NCBI GenBank assembly: GCA_001275005.1 | Contig: JWZX01002438.1 | Span: 1 to 15,150 of the forward strand | DNA from: Chrysochromulina tobinii | Taxonomy: Eukaryota; Haptophyta; Prymnesiales; Chrysochromulinaceae | DNA: 15,150 bases | Reading direction: 5' to 3' | Shown here: positions 1 through 8,100 of the stretch, one piece after another | Numbering within the stretch: position 1 is the first letter of the stretch | How the letters are laid out: every line of letters starts with the position of its first letter | Made by a program: the position numbers and the translations under genes | The notes under the pieces: model-generated | What the model saw: the letters and a program-made list of their open reading frames with translations, nothing else | The model's database searches: none | What the model was told of the DNA's origin: nothing

Positions 1-110
1 CCGCTGCCGCTGCCGCCGCTGCCGCCGCTGCCGCTGCCGCCGCTGCCGCTGCCGCTGCCGCTGCCGCCGCTGCCGCCGCTGCCGCTGCTGCCGCCGCTGC
101 CGCTGCCGCT
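1..110. repeat. CCGCTG/CCG imperfect microsatellite coding Gly-Ser
   Basis: An irregular mixture of GCTGCC and GCC units fills the first 110 bases and probably continues beyond the window. Read on the minus strand in the frame of the gene above it gives only Ser (AGC) and Gly (GGC), a flexible linker. All length changes visible here are in multiples of three, as expected for a repeat kept inside a coding frame. Confidence 0.9.
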
Positions 111-1184
111 GACATTCCTCAGCGCTGGATGCGGCTGCAGCTCGAAGCGCACGCTCTCAACCTCGATGCCAACGCCCGTCTCCAAGATGGGCACACGCCG
201 CTGGCTCGGGCGCAGGCGTGCGCACTGCCACCGGCTGACCAGCCACGCGCCGCTGCACGCGAGCGCCAACACGGCGCTCGAGATGTCGATCTCAATGCTG
301 CTGAGCAGCGCTTCAAGCAACACGTCAAGCAGCCGCACGACCGGACGCTGCGGCGCCGATGCAGTCGAGCGGCCGTTGGCAGAGCGCATGGGCGCCTCCG
401 CAGTGGTGGCGCCTGTGGCGGGCGAGGCGCTTGTGGCGGGCGAGGCGCTTGTGGCGGGCGTGGCGGCTGTGGCGGGCATGGCGGCTGTGGCGGCGGCGGC
501 AGAACACGCGGGCCCAAGACTCTCGAAGGCTCGGACGTGCGAGAGCAGCCGCATGCGCTTCAGGTCGCGGAACGTCTCGAGCGTGGCCTTGCGGGCCGGC
601 TCTGCCGCCCAGACATCGGGACCAGGCAGCGAGTGTAGCATCATCAGGCCCTTGGCACGAACTTCGAGCAAGGCGGAGCGGTCGGTCGCCGGCCGAGGCG
701 ATGGCGCCCGTTCTGGAGTTGCAGCGACGTCCTCGCCAGCTCCGCGCGCTTGCGATGCCCAGCCAAACCTTCGCCGCGCCGACAGCAGCGTGCACGCCAG
801 AGCCCAGCCACTGAGCGTCAGCGAGAGCTCCTCGATCTGCACCACGTCGAGCGCCGTCGGGAGCAGGCTACCAAGCACGTAGCTGTTGAGCCACGCGGCG
901 GCAGGAAGTCCTAGATGCACGTCGCTCAGCACCAAGGAGATGGCGCCACGCGTGAGGTGCACGCAGATGCGCACCCGCACGCCTCCAAGCACCAAGCCGG
1001 AGGCGACGAGCGCACGCCTGAGGAGGTGCTTGAGTGCATGCGAGGCGAGAACGAAGCACGTGATGGTCGCTAGCGCCAGGGTTAGGACGAGTCGCACGCT
1101 CTCCTCCTGTTCGCGAGCCGTCTGGCTCGCCTGCCGCATAAACTGCTCCTTCTGCTCGAGCGAGTTGCCGAGGACGGCCAGCAT
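1..1184 (-). CDS. Membrane-anchored protein, N-terminal part; possible bridge-like lipid-transfer protein
   Basis: An uninterrupted minus-strand frame of 394 codons starts at the ATG complementary to 1182-1184 and leaves the window at base 1 without a stop, so the gene is partial. Residues about 30-50 form one hydrophobic segment (VRLVLTLALATITCFVLA), preceded by a short charged stretch and followed by Arg/Lys, as in a signal anchor. Residues 66-94, 112-135, 170-187, 288-312 and 331-350 alternate hydrophobic and polar residues like beta strands. Residues 225-262 are Ala/Thr/Pro/Ser low complexity and 359-394 are almost only Gly and Ser. An N-terminal anchor followed by strand-rich repeats recalls the bridge-like lipid-transfer family (BLTP2/Hobbit, Csf1/BLTP1), whose groove carries lipids at ER contact sites. 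That assignment is inference from pattern. The frame itself is well supported: overlapping frames give only Arg/Pro/Ala-rich products. It lies head to head with the JmjC gene. Confidence 0.62.
   Translation of the reverse strand, partial: MLAVLGNSLEQKEQFMRQASQTAREQEESVRLVLTLALATITCFVLASHALKHLLRRALVASGLVLGGVRVRICVHLTRGAISLVLSDVHLGLPAAAWLNSYVLGSLLPTALDVVQIEELSLTLSGWALACTLLSARRRFGWASQARGAGEDVAATPERAPSPRPATDRSALLEVRAKGLMMLHSLPGPDVWAAEPARKATLETFRDLKRMRLLSHVRAFESLGPACSAAAATAAMPATAATPATSASPATSASPATGATTAEAPMRSANGRSTASAPQRPVVRLLDVLLEALLSSIEIDISSAVLALACSGAWLVSRWQCARLRPSQRRVPILETGVGIEVESVRFELQPHPALRNVSGSGSGGSSGSGGSGGSGSGSGSGGSGSGGSGGSGS
415..486. repeat. 18-bp tandem repeat, four copies
   Basis: Four successive 18-bp units start at 415, 433, 451 and 469. 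The first two are identical (gtggcgggcgaggcgctt) and the last two differ by a few bases. On the minus strand they encode a six-residue Ser/Thr/Ala-Ala-Ser/Thr-Pro-Ala-Thr repeat inside the low-complexity linker of the membrane-anchored protein. The unit is a multiple of three, so copy number can change without breaking the frame. Confidence 0.85.
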
Positions 1185-1315
1185 CGCGACAGCGCGTTTC
1201 GACAAAAGACACAAAAAAGGAAACGAAAGTCCAACTTTGCAGGACATTGCGGCGTGACGCGGCATGGTCGTCACGGAGTCTAAAAACCCCACACAGATCG
1301 CGAAAGGAAACACTC
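1185..1315. promoter_or_regulatory. Short shared intergenic region between head-to-head genes
   Basis: Only 131 bp separate the minus-strand ATG (1182-1184) from the plus-strand JmjC ATG (1316). The stretch 1201-1229 is A-rich (runs such as acaaaaaagg) and stands out from the GC-rich flanks. It must hold both 5' leaders and probably a bidirectional promoter. No clear TATA box is visible. An ATG at 1264 opens a 22-codon frame ending at 1332 that overlaps the JmjC start. Confidence 0.5.
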
Positions 1316-2590
1316 ATGTCGTGCCCAGATGAAGGCGATGGCGGCCGCCCAGCGAAGAGAAGTCACGCCGAGGTGGCTGGATTTCACGAGGATGACGAGG
1401 ATGAGCGCCGCTGCGCGGAGGCCGTGCGCGAGTACATGACGCGCATCGAGCCGCGCTGGCTCAAGCGCAGCAATGTCGAGCGGCGCTGCGTCGACACGCT
1501 TTCCCGCGAGGAGTTTGTCGAGAAATACGAGAAGCCACGCATCCCTGTGATTCTCACGGGCGTGGTCTCCAAATGGTTGGCGGCCACCGAGTGGACGCGG
1601 AAGCGGCTGCTCGAGCGGTACGGTGAGAAAACGTTCCGCGTGTCTGCGAGCGTGGACATGACGTTGCGTGAGTACCTCGAGACTGCTGATAGGAGCGAAG
1701 CTCAGCACGAGCTGCGGCCGCTCTACCTCTTCGACAAGGACTTTTGCAGCAAGTGCCCAGAGATGGTGGCTGAGTTCAGCGTGCCACCGTACTTTGAGGA
1801 GGACCTGATGGACGTGCTTGGTGCGGAACGGCCCGACTACAAGTGGTTGATCATCGGCCCAAGGCTGACTGGCTCCTCGTTCCACGTCGACCCGAACTGC
1901 AACTTCGCGTGGAATGCCACGATCGAGGGCCGCAAAAAGTGGGTGCTCTACCCGCCCGACTGTCCGCCGCCGTCCTCGGGGGACGACGACCGGCAGCTCT
2001 GCCTGCCGCAGTGGTTTCGAGAGCACTATGACGCCGACGAGCACGTCGATAGGCGCCTCGAGTGCGTGACAGAGGCGGGCGAGTGCATGTTCGTGCCCAG
2101 GGGCTGGTGGCACTGCGTGCTGAATCTCGAGATGACCGTCGCGATCACGCACAACGTGGTCACATCGCACAACCTACTGGCCGTCTTGGACTTTCTCGAG
2201 CAAGACGCTCCGTGCGCTCCCGGCGAAGGATGCCGTGGCACGACCAAGTTCAACTTCTCAGGCGACGTGCCAACCAGTGTCATTTACCCGTACCCGAGCC
2301 TCATGCACCGCTCGTTACCGGCCGAGCAGCCGGAGCCGCAACAGGATGTCCGCGAGTCGCGGAGCGGGGAAGTCTCGTGCGCGTGCCAGCTGGCACAGTC
2401 CAAGCTGCTCCGCGACTTTCGTGCGGGCTTGGAGAGGGAGCACAGCGGGCTGGTCGAGAGGCTGCTCAAGGAGCGGGCTGCCAAGCGTGCAAAGTCCGCC
2501 TCCCCCTTCGTCCGCCACGCGGCCCCCGACGGGGAAGCCGTCGCGCAGTTCAGCTTTGGGGGCTTCTACGGGGATGAGCATATTGCGTGA
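1316..2590 (+). CDS. JMJD6-type JmjC-domain Fe(II)/2-oxoglutarate oxygenase
   Basis: A 424-residue protein, close to the roughly 400 of animal JMJD6. Family members hydroxylate lysyl side chains of proteins such as splicing factors using O2 and 2-oxoglutarate; some have been reported as arginine demethylases, which is disputed. The iron-binding triad is visible: His190 and Asp192 (in SSFHVDPNCNFAWN) and His266 (in PRGWWHCVLNLEMT). Lys207, 17 residues after the first His, sits where JMJD6 binds the 2-oxoglutarate carboxylate. Residues about 61-85 (LSREEFVEKYEKPRIPVILT) match the conserved entry to the fold. A basic PAKRSH stretch near residues 12-17 and the Lys/Arg-rich segment near 389-400 could serve nuclear import. 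The poly-Ser tail of animal JMJD6 is absent. The start is the first in-frame ATG; the frame extends upstream only through a TTG at 1247. No introns are apparent. It shares its upstream spacer with the minus-strand gene. Confidence 0.9.
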   Translation: MSCPDEGDGGRPAKRSHAEVAGFHEDDEDERRCAEAVREYMTRIEPRWLKRSNVERRCVDTLSREEFVEKYEKPRIPVILTGVVSKWLAATEWTRKRLLERYGEKTFRVSASVDMTLREYLETADRSEAQHELRPLYLFDKDFCSKCPEMVAEFSVPPYFEEDLMDVLGAERPDYKWLIIGPRLTGSSFHVDPNCNFAWNATIEGRKKWVLYPPDCPPPSSGDDDRQLCLPQWFREHYDADEHVDRRLECVTEAGECMFVPRGWWHCVLNLEMTVAITHNVVTSHNLLAVLDFLEQDAPCAPGEGCRGTTKFNFSGDVPTSVIYPYPSLMHRSLPAEQPEPQQDVRESRSGEVSCACQLAQSKLLRDFRAGLEREHSGLVERLLKERAAKRAKSASPFVRHAAPDGEAVAQFSFGGFYGDEHIA

Positions 2591-3167
2591 TGGGCCGTTG
2601 GCGTGTCGTTTGGAGCTGCATCTCGTTTGGAGCTGCAGCTCGTTTGGAGTCGTCCTCGGGGTCAGCAGGGAGCTCGCCGTGTTAGGATTGCGCTGGGCGA
2701 GATTGGTCGAGATTGAGACTCTCGGCGAACCAATGGCGGCGCGGACGGCGCTACAGAGTGACGAGATCTTGACGAGCCGCGAGCCGCGGCCAGGCTTAAA
2801 TCAGGAGACGAGATGATTGAGATTTTTTCTGAAGCTTATCGTTGTTCGTGTGCGCTCGCTGCCTGGTCTAGTAGCTTGAGCAGGGACCGGGATCGGATGT
2901 CGCGCTTTTCACCACAATCTTCAGCAGACACGGGACGGACCGAGCACCAGGCCGGCTTGGCGCTTGTGACAAGTTTGATGAGGACCGCAATCATCAGGCT
3001 GGGCCGAACCGACGCGACCGAGTTTTGCTAATGCAATCATAATTCTGAGCAACCGTACATAAAGCAAAAAGGTCAGCACAGAACCGTTGCAGAGGCTGAA
3101 ACGGAAAACGCTCGTCTTTTGCAACGGGCCCCCGAAGCAACGGAAGGCCGACATCCCCCTCGCAAAC
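2591..3167. other. Intergenic region, no gene recognised
   Basis: This 577-bp stretch lies between the JmjC stop and the EF-hand start. Small open frames occur but their composition is not protein-like. It holds a 17-bp tandem repeat at 2607-2651, an ATTGG at 2702-2706 and a CCAAT at 2730-2734, which are possible CCAAT-box elements, and an AT-richer section at 3020-3070 just before the EF-hand leader. An in-frame stop (TAA, 3060-3062) closes the EF-hand frame upstream. Confidence 0.6.
2607..2651. repeat. 17-bp tandem repeat, about 2.6 copies
   Basis: Units at 2607-2623 (cgtttggagctgcatct), 2624-2640 (one mismatch) and a partial copy from 2641. It lies 17 bp after the JmjC stop codon, in the likely 3' untranslated region. 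No function is evident. Confidence 0.85.
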
Positions 3168-4673
3168 ATGCTTGCCGTCATGAAGAGCCCGCCGCCGCTG
3201 AAGATCAGATCTGCCTTGACACCGATCAGTCAAAACGGGCGCGCGCCGACCCCGCAAGAGCAGGACGTGCTGAAGGACGTCAAGGCCATCCTCGAGACAT
3301 TCATCAAGGAGCAGCCTGAGATCATCCCGTCGCAGCCGCGGCCATGCCTCTTGGACGACGGCCAGTCACGTGGCGGCAGTAAGAAGAAGACGATGAAGAA
3401 GGACTCGGCAAAGCCCAAGGACGTGACATCGGCAGTGCTATTCGCGCAGGCGCGCGAGTGGCTGCAGATGGCAGCGAATGCCGAGCAGAAGGCAAACGCC
3501 GTCTTCTCGACCTTTGAGCGCATTCTCGGCGCGGCGCTTAAGAAGAAGGGTCAGAAAATCAGTGAGCTGCTACGCGACTGGGACAGCGACGGCAAGGGTG
3601 AGATCAAGAAGATCGCGTTTCGGCAGAAGGTGCGGGGCAACCTCGGCATCAAAGCCGAGAACTGCGAGATCGACGCCTTCTTCAACTCGATGGACGCGGA
3701 CAAGGGCGGCTCGCTCGACCTCGCCGAGCTCAAGATGGCGCTTAAGTCCGTGCTGGACGCGGTGAGCCGCGCGGAGACGGAGGCGCAGGCGCTCAAGGCC
3801 TGGTCCGACGAGTGCCGCGCCAAAGCCGCACAGACAGACGAGGCCGCACGCACTACTGAGGCCGCCGAGAAGGCCGAGACGGAGCTCGGGCAACTAGAGA
3901 CCAGCGCCGGCCCGCCCGACGTGCAGCTTGGCGCGCTCATCATCAAGCGCAATCTCAAGATCGGAGATCTTGTGTCCAAGTGGGACTGGTCGGGCGACGG
4001 CTTGGTCGACAGGGGCGAGTTCCGGAAAAGCGTCAAGGAGCTGGGCGTCAAGGCCGAGGATAGCGAGATCGATGCCCTCTTCGACTCGCTCGACAGCGAC
4101 GGGAGCGGCGAGCTCGACATTGCGGAGCTCAAGGAGCTGCTCACGCGCCTCAGAGAGACTGCGCAGCAGGAGTCGACGAGGCGAGCCGAGATTAAGGCGA
4201 GCACGCTCGCGCTGCGCAAAGCCGCCTCCAAGCTGCAACAGGTGCTGCGCACGGAGGAGGAGGCCAAGGCGAAGGCGGAGCGCGAGGCCAACGAGGCGGC
4301 GGAGCGTCAGGCGGCTGCCAAGGCGGAAGAGGAGCGCCAGGCGACCGAGGAGAAGGCCAAGGCGCGCGCGACGGCCGCGATGAAGATGGCCGAGGAGAAG
4401 GCCGCCTACGAGGCGAAGCTGCAGGAGCGGCGAAACTCGACATCTGTCACCTTGAGGCAGGAGGCCGAGGACGCGGCGCTGGCTGAGCTCCTGGCCATGC
4501 AAGAGGACGAGCTCCGACGTCTTGCGCGGTCCAAGATGCAGCCAGTGCAGGCGAAACGAAAATCGAAGCAGGAGGCCGAGGACGCAGCTCTGGCCGAGCT
4601 GCTCTCGGCGAGGCCATCATCGCGGTCCTCCGCAGCATCGACGCGGCGCTCCGCGGGCGGCGCGCGACCCTAG
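3168..4673 (+). CDS. Four-EF-hand calcium-binding protein with C-terminal coiled coil
   Basis: A 501-residue protein without signal peptide or membrane segment. Two EF-hand pairs occupy residues about 127-195 and 260-330. Loops: EF1 139-150 (DSDGKGEIKKIA), EF2 176-187 (DADKGGSLDLAE), EF3 273-284 (DWSGDGLVDRGE), EF4 309-320 (DSDGSGELDIAE). EF2 to EF4 keep Glu at loop position 12; EF1 has Ala there and Lys at position 5, so it probably binds calcium weakly or not at all. The two pairs align along their length (IKAENCEIDAFF against VKAEDSEIDALF), indicating internal duplication. Residues about 330-430 are a highly charged Ala/Glu/Lys/Arg helix, probably coiled coil. A 12-residue block starting QEAEDAALAELL recurs at 431-442 and 468-479. 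It is likely a calcium-responsive scaffold; the exact family is not recognised. ATG 3168 is chosen because it is the first in-frame ATG, with A at -3; upstream the frame offers only TTG before a stop at 3060. Confidence 0.85.
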   Translation: MLAVMKSPPPLKIRSALTPISQNGRAPTPQEQDVLKDVKAILETFIKEQPEIIPSQPRPCLLDDGQSRGGSKKKTMKKDSAKPKDVTSAVLFAQAREWLQMAANAEQKANAVFSTFERILGAALKKKGQKISELLRDWDSDGKGEIKKIAFRQKVRGNLGIKAENCEIDAFFNSMDADKGGSLDLAELKMALKSVLDAVSRAETEAQALKAWSDECRAKAAQTDEAARTTEAAEKAETELGQLETSAGPPDVQLGALIIKRNLKIGDLVSKWDWSGDGLVDRGEFRKSVKELGVKAEDSEIDALFDSLDSDGSGELDIAELKELLTRLRETAQQESTRRAEIKASTLALRKAASKLQQVLRTEEEAKAKAEREANEAAERQAAAKAEEERQATEEKAKARATAAMKMAEEKAAYEAKLQERRNSTSVTLRQEAEDAALAELLAMQEDELRRLARSKMQPVQAKRKSKQEAEDAALAELLSARPSSRSSAASTRRSAGGARP

Positions 4674-5190
4674 GAGACTCCGAGCCTCCTCGAGCCCACC
4701 GTAGAACGACACTTCCTTTGCTGAGCAATTCTGTTCACAGCCATCCGCTCCCCCCGCGGCGACGGTAGTGCGGTTCTTCTCGGTGGTGTCGTGTCTTGTG
4801 ACTCCGACAACGATGACATGTTTACTATCGCGTTTCTGAGCCGTCTCCCAAGCACACTCACGGAGGGCTTAGCCCCCATTGGCCTACCTTATATTCACCA
4901 TTGAATCAAGTCAATCGCTACCAACATATAATAATGCGATACAATCACTTAGAAGATAGAACCGAATGTTGATTTCGAGGTGGGTCGACCGTCGGCACAA
5001 AACTGAACTGACTGTCTGAGTGTGTACTCAGTACTTGTGGTGACCGAAAGGTGCGGAGCCGTCCCTCGAGACGGGTGGGGGGGGGGGGGGACCGGCGACC
5101 TGACTGACTGATCGACTGACTACCTGGACTGTGAAAGCACGGTGGCGGCACCACCGCGATTACTCGTGTTTGCATTTCCTGCGAGACGGC
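4674..5190. other. Intergenic region, no gene recognised
   Basis: This 517-bp spacer contains the EF-hand 3' region and the likely promoter and leader of the giant gene. Visible elements are an 11-nt inverted repeat gggcttagccc at 4865-4875, an ATTGG just after it (inverted CCAAT, about 4879-4883), an AT-rich patch at 4885-4960 with a TATA-like catataataat near 4925, a G14 homopolymer at 5077-5090 and a GACT-rich stretch at 5098-5120. No convincing coding frame was seen on either strand. Confidence 0.55.
5077..5120. repeat. G14 run followed by imperfect GACT repeats
   Basis: Fourteen consecutive G at 5077-5090 are followed, after a short GC-rich spacer, by tgactgactgatcgactgac (5101-5120). 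It ends 70 bp before the start codon of the giant gene, so it is probably in the 5' leader or promoter. Homopolymer length here may be uncertain in the assembly. Confidence 0.8.
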
Positions 5191-8100
5191 ATGACTGACG
5201 CGTTCGAGGACGAGGTCCGCCTTGTTTTTGAGTCAGCTACGGCCTCCTCGCGCAAGCTCGCGTCGGTTTCCCGAGCGCAGACTGATCGCGAGCGCAAAAT
5301 CCAGGAGCTGTGCAACGCGGTGTGGACGATTGTGCAGCAAAAGTACTCAGTCACTGGTAAATGCGGGGACGCGCAGCAGTACACGGTGACCCACCAATAC
5401 ACGCAGGAGGTGGCCGTCGTGGATGCGGCTAAGTGGGACGAGCTCAAGGCACACATGAGTGAGCATCTGAGCTTCACAGCCGCCAAGATTTCATCCGTCC
5501 TCTTTGAGCACACGCTCACCGAGCAGCGGCTGCTCACCTTTGCGCACAAGAGGCTGTTCGCACCTGATCCGTCGCTCATGCCGCCGACCTCGGCCTTTCT
5601 CAGGCTCCTGCGCCACCTTATCGACGCCTTCTCACAGTCGCCCTCAGCGGCCGACGGCGGCAAAGCCCTCGATCCTCGCACGCTGCCCACCCTGCGGAGG
5701 CTCGCACTTGCGCTCGGCGCGCACTGCATGACGAGACCCGGGGCGCTCGCGACGGCGGGCACGCCGACTGCCGAGCTGGCCGCGCTGCTGGGCACCGTCT
5801 ACCATGGCGTGGGCTGCGGCTGGGCGGCGCCGCTCATCCAGCCGCGGCTCGACGACCTGGTCGAGAACCGGTGGCTCTGGACCCTCCTCGTGAACCAGCC
5901 CGCGCTGTGGCAGTCACCGCCGCCCGCGGGCCTGCCCGCCGATGCGGACGTGCGCGCCTACCTCGGCCAGATGGACTGGCTCCAGCTCGCGCGCCTCAAG
6001 GTCGCGGACGTCGACGCGTACGTGGTGCAGCCCATTCAACGCGTGCTCAAGCGACTCGACGACGCGGGACAGCTCGACACCCTCGTCCTGCTTGCGAGCA
6101 TCCTAACCGCCGCCGTCGTCGCTCACCCATCGCTGTGCTCGACCGCCCTACCAGCACTCACGCGCTCCACCACCCGCACCGCCCTCGTGAGCGCCCCACT
6201 GCTCGCCCTGTGGCCGTGGGCCTCGCTCGCGCCGGAACAGCTGTGGAACTCGTATTGTGAGCTCTCGCGGCTGCCGCCCATGAACATCGTCGAGGTGATG
6301 TGCCGCACCCCGCTGCTGCGGCAGCAGCAGCAGCAGGGCTTCGTCGCGGCGCAGCTCTCGGTGCCGGCCGCGGCTTCGTCGTGCTACGCGGCGCACCCGC
6401 TGCTCGCGTCGGCCAACGACATGGCTGCCTTCCCCACCCTCACCCTCCTCCGCCGCATCGCGACATACGCTGCCTATCCGGCTGGCCTCGCCGGGCCAGC
6501 CGCCGCGGCCGCCACCAACGCCGCACCCTCGCCCTCCACCATGCTGCCCTCGCTCTGCGTGGGCGACCTCTTTGCCTTCGCTCTGCTCCACGGGCCAGCC
6601 GATTCTCCCGCCGCCACCACCGCCGCCGAGATGCCTTCGGTGCCCTTCACACCCGGTGCCCTTCACACCGCCGCCGAGAAGCCTTCGGTGCCCTTCACCA
6701 ACGCCTCGGCGGCCGAGGCCTCATCGGCCGCCGCCGCGGGTGCCTTCCAACGCGAGGCCGCGGTGAGCCTAAGCGCCCAATGCAAGCTCAGCCCGAGCCT
6801 CATCGGCGTCGTCCTCGACGAGGCGGCCGTTCACCTCGACACCATCGCTGCCAGCCCCCACATCGCCCAGCGCATGCTCTCGCTGCTCGCGGCCCTACCG
6901 TTTGCTCAGTGGACCCCGACGCTCGAGCACGTGCAGCGACTCTCCGCCCTGCTCGTGGACAACTTGCTGCAGTTCACCGACGCTGAGGGCAACTCCGGGG
7001 GCGGCGGCGGCAGCGCGGCAGCGACTGCCACGCTCCTCTCGCCCGCGACCAAAGTAGGCGGCGCCACGTCTCAGCGCTTCGCCATCGGCAGCAGCGTGTT
7101 TGTGAAGCGCAGCAGTGGAGCCGACACCATCGCCTACGTGAAGAAGTACAACGCGACGACGAAAGTCTACACGGTGGAGCTCGATCAGATCGGTTCCGGA
7201 TACCAAAAGGACGCGTCCGAGCACTACCTACGAGAGTTTGCCCCGCCCACCGAAGGTCATGCTGACGACTGGGCGCGGTTCCAGCGGCTCGAGCTCGCGA
7301 TCTCGCCAAAGCGCCCCGAAGCCACCCTCGCCGCCGCCACCTTCTCTCGCGACCTCGCCAACTTCGCGGACGGCTCCGCGGCCGAGTCGGCGAGGAAACG
7401 CAGCTTGGAAACGTCGCGGCTGCGGAGAAAGGTGGGCACGGCGGTCTTTGAGAATCTCGACTGGACGAAGGCGAGCGCGAGGACGCGCGAGTGCGCGCTT
7501 GTGCTTCTGCTCGCCTGCCGCAGCCACATCGCGCCGAGCAAGTGGTGGGAGCTGCTCCTTGGGCCAGTGGGCGCGGCGCTGGTGAGCACGCCGTTGCCAA
7601 AGGAGACGTGGGACGTGCTGTTGCAGCCGGTTGCGGCGCTCGTCACGACGCCAAACGAGCCGATCAAGGGAGCGCTGCCTGCCGCGCAGTGCCTTCTCAC
7701 GCTCGCAGAGGCCGATCGGCGTGGCGCGGAGGCTGTGGGAGGCCAGGCTGAAGGTCGAGCTGCCAAGGCTCTCCTCGAGATATCGTCGCAGTACTTCTTC
7801 TGGGAGCGCTTAGGCGCGCTGCTGACGCTCGGTCAGCACGCGTCTTTCCGTGCTCTGCTCGTGAGGATCCTGCGCACGCTCTGTGCAGGCACCGGCAAGG
7901 GCGGCGCCGCTGACGGCGCGTCCTCGCGAAGCTATGACAACATCTGGGTGCCGCCTGCACTGCCGCCACTGCTCGCGGAATACGCCGAGATCGGCCCCGC
8001 ACACGTCGAGGCTCTCCGTGCCCTGATGCTCAACTCGCTCGCCGCCCAGGCCGCCATGAGCGCCGGCATGAGCGCCGGCATGAGCGCCGGCGAGGCGGCG

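Noticed and set aside
1-110. Regular repeat considered as CRISPR or telomere
   Set aside because: No spacers, no palindromic repeat and not a telomere motif; it is a CCGCTG-type microsatellite in a coding frame.
166-882. Plus-strand open frame opposite the partial membrane protein
   Set aside because: Its product is Ser/Ala/Arg-rich without hydrophobic structure, while the minus strand gives a membrane segment and strand pattern in one frame extending to the window edge.
1280-2170. Minus-strand frame of 296 codons opposite the JmjC gene
   Set aside because: The plus strand encodes an unmistakable JmjC domain with all catalytic residues over the same bases.
2813-3031. Small plus-strand open frame between the JmjC and EF-hand genes
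   Set aside because: 72 codons of Ser/Arg-rich text with no recognisable feature and no supporting context.
4920-4940. TATA-like catataataat as the core promoter of the giant gene
   Set aside because: It lies about 260 bp upstream of the ATG in a generally AT-rich patch; the start site is unknown, so it is mentioned but not called.
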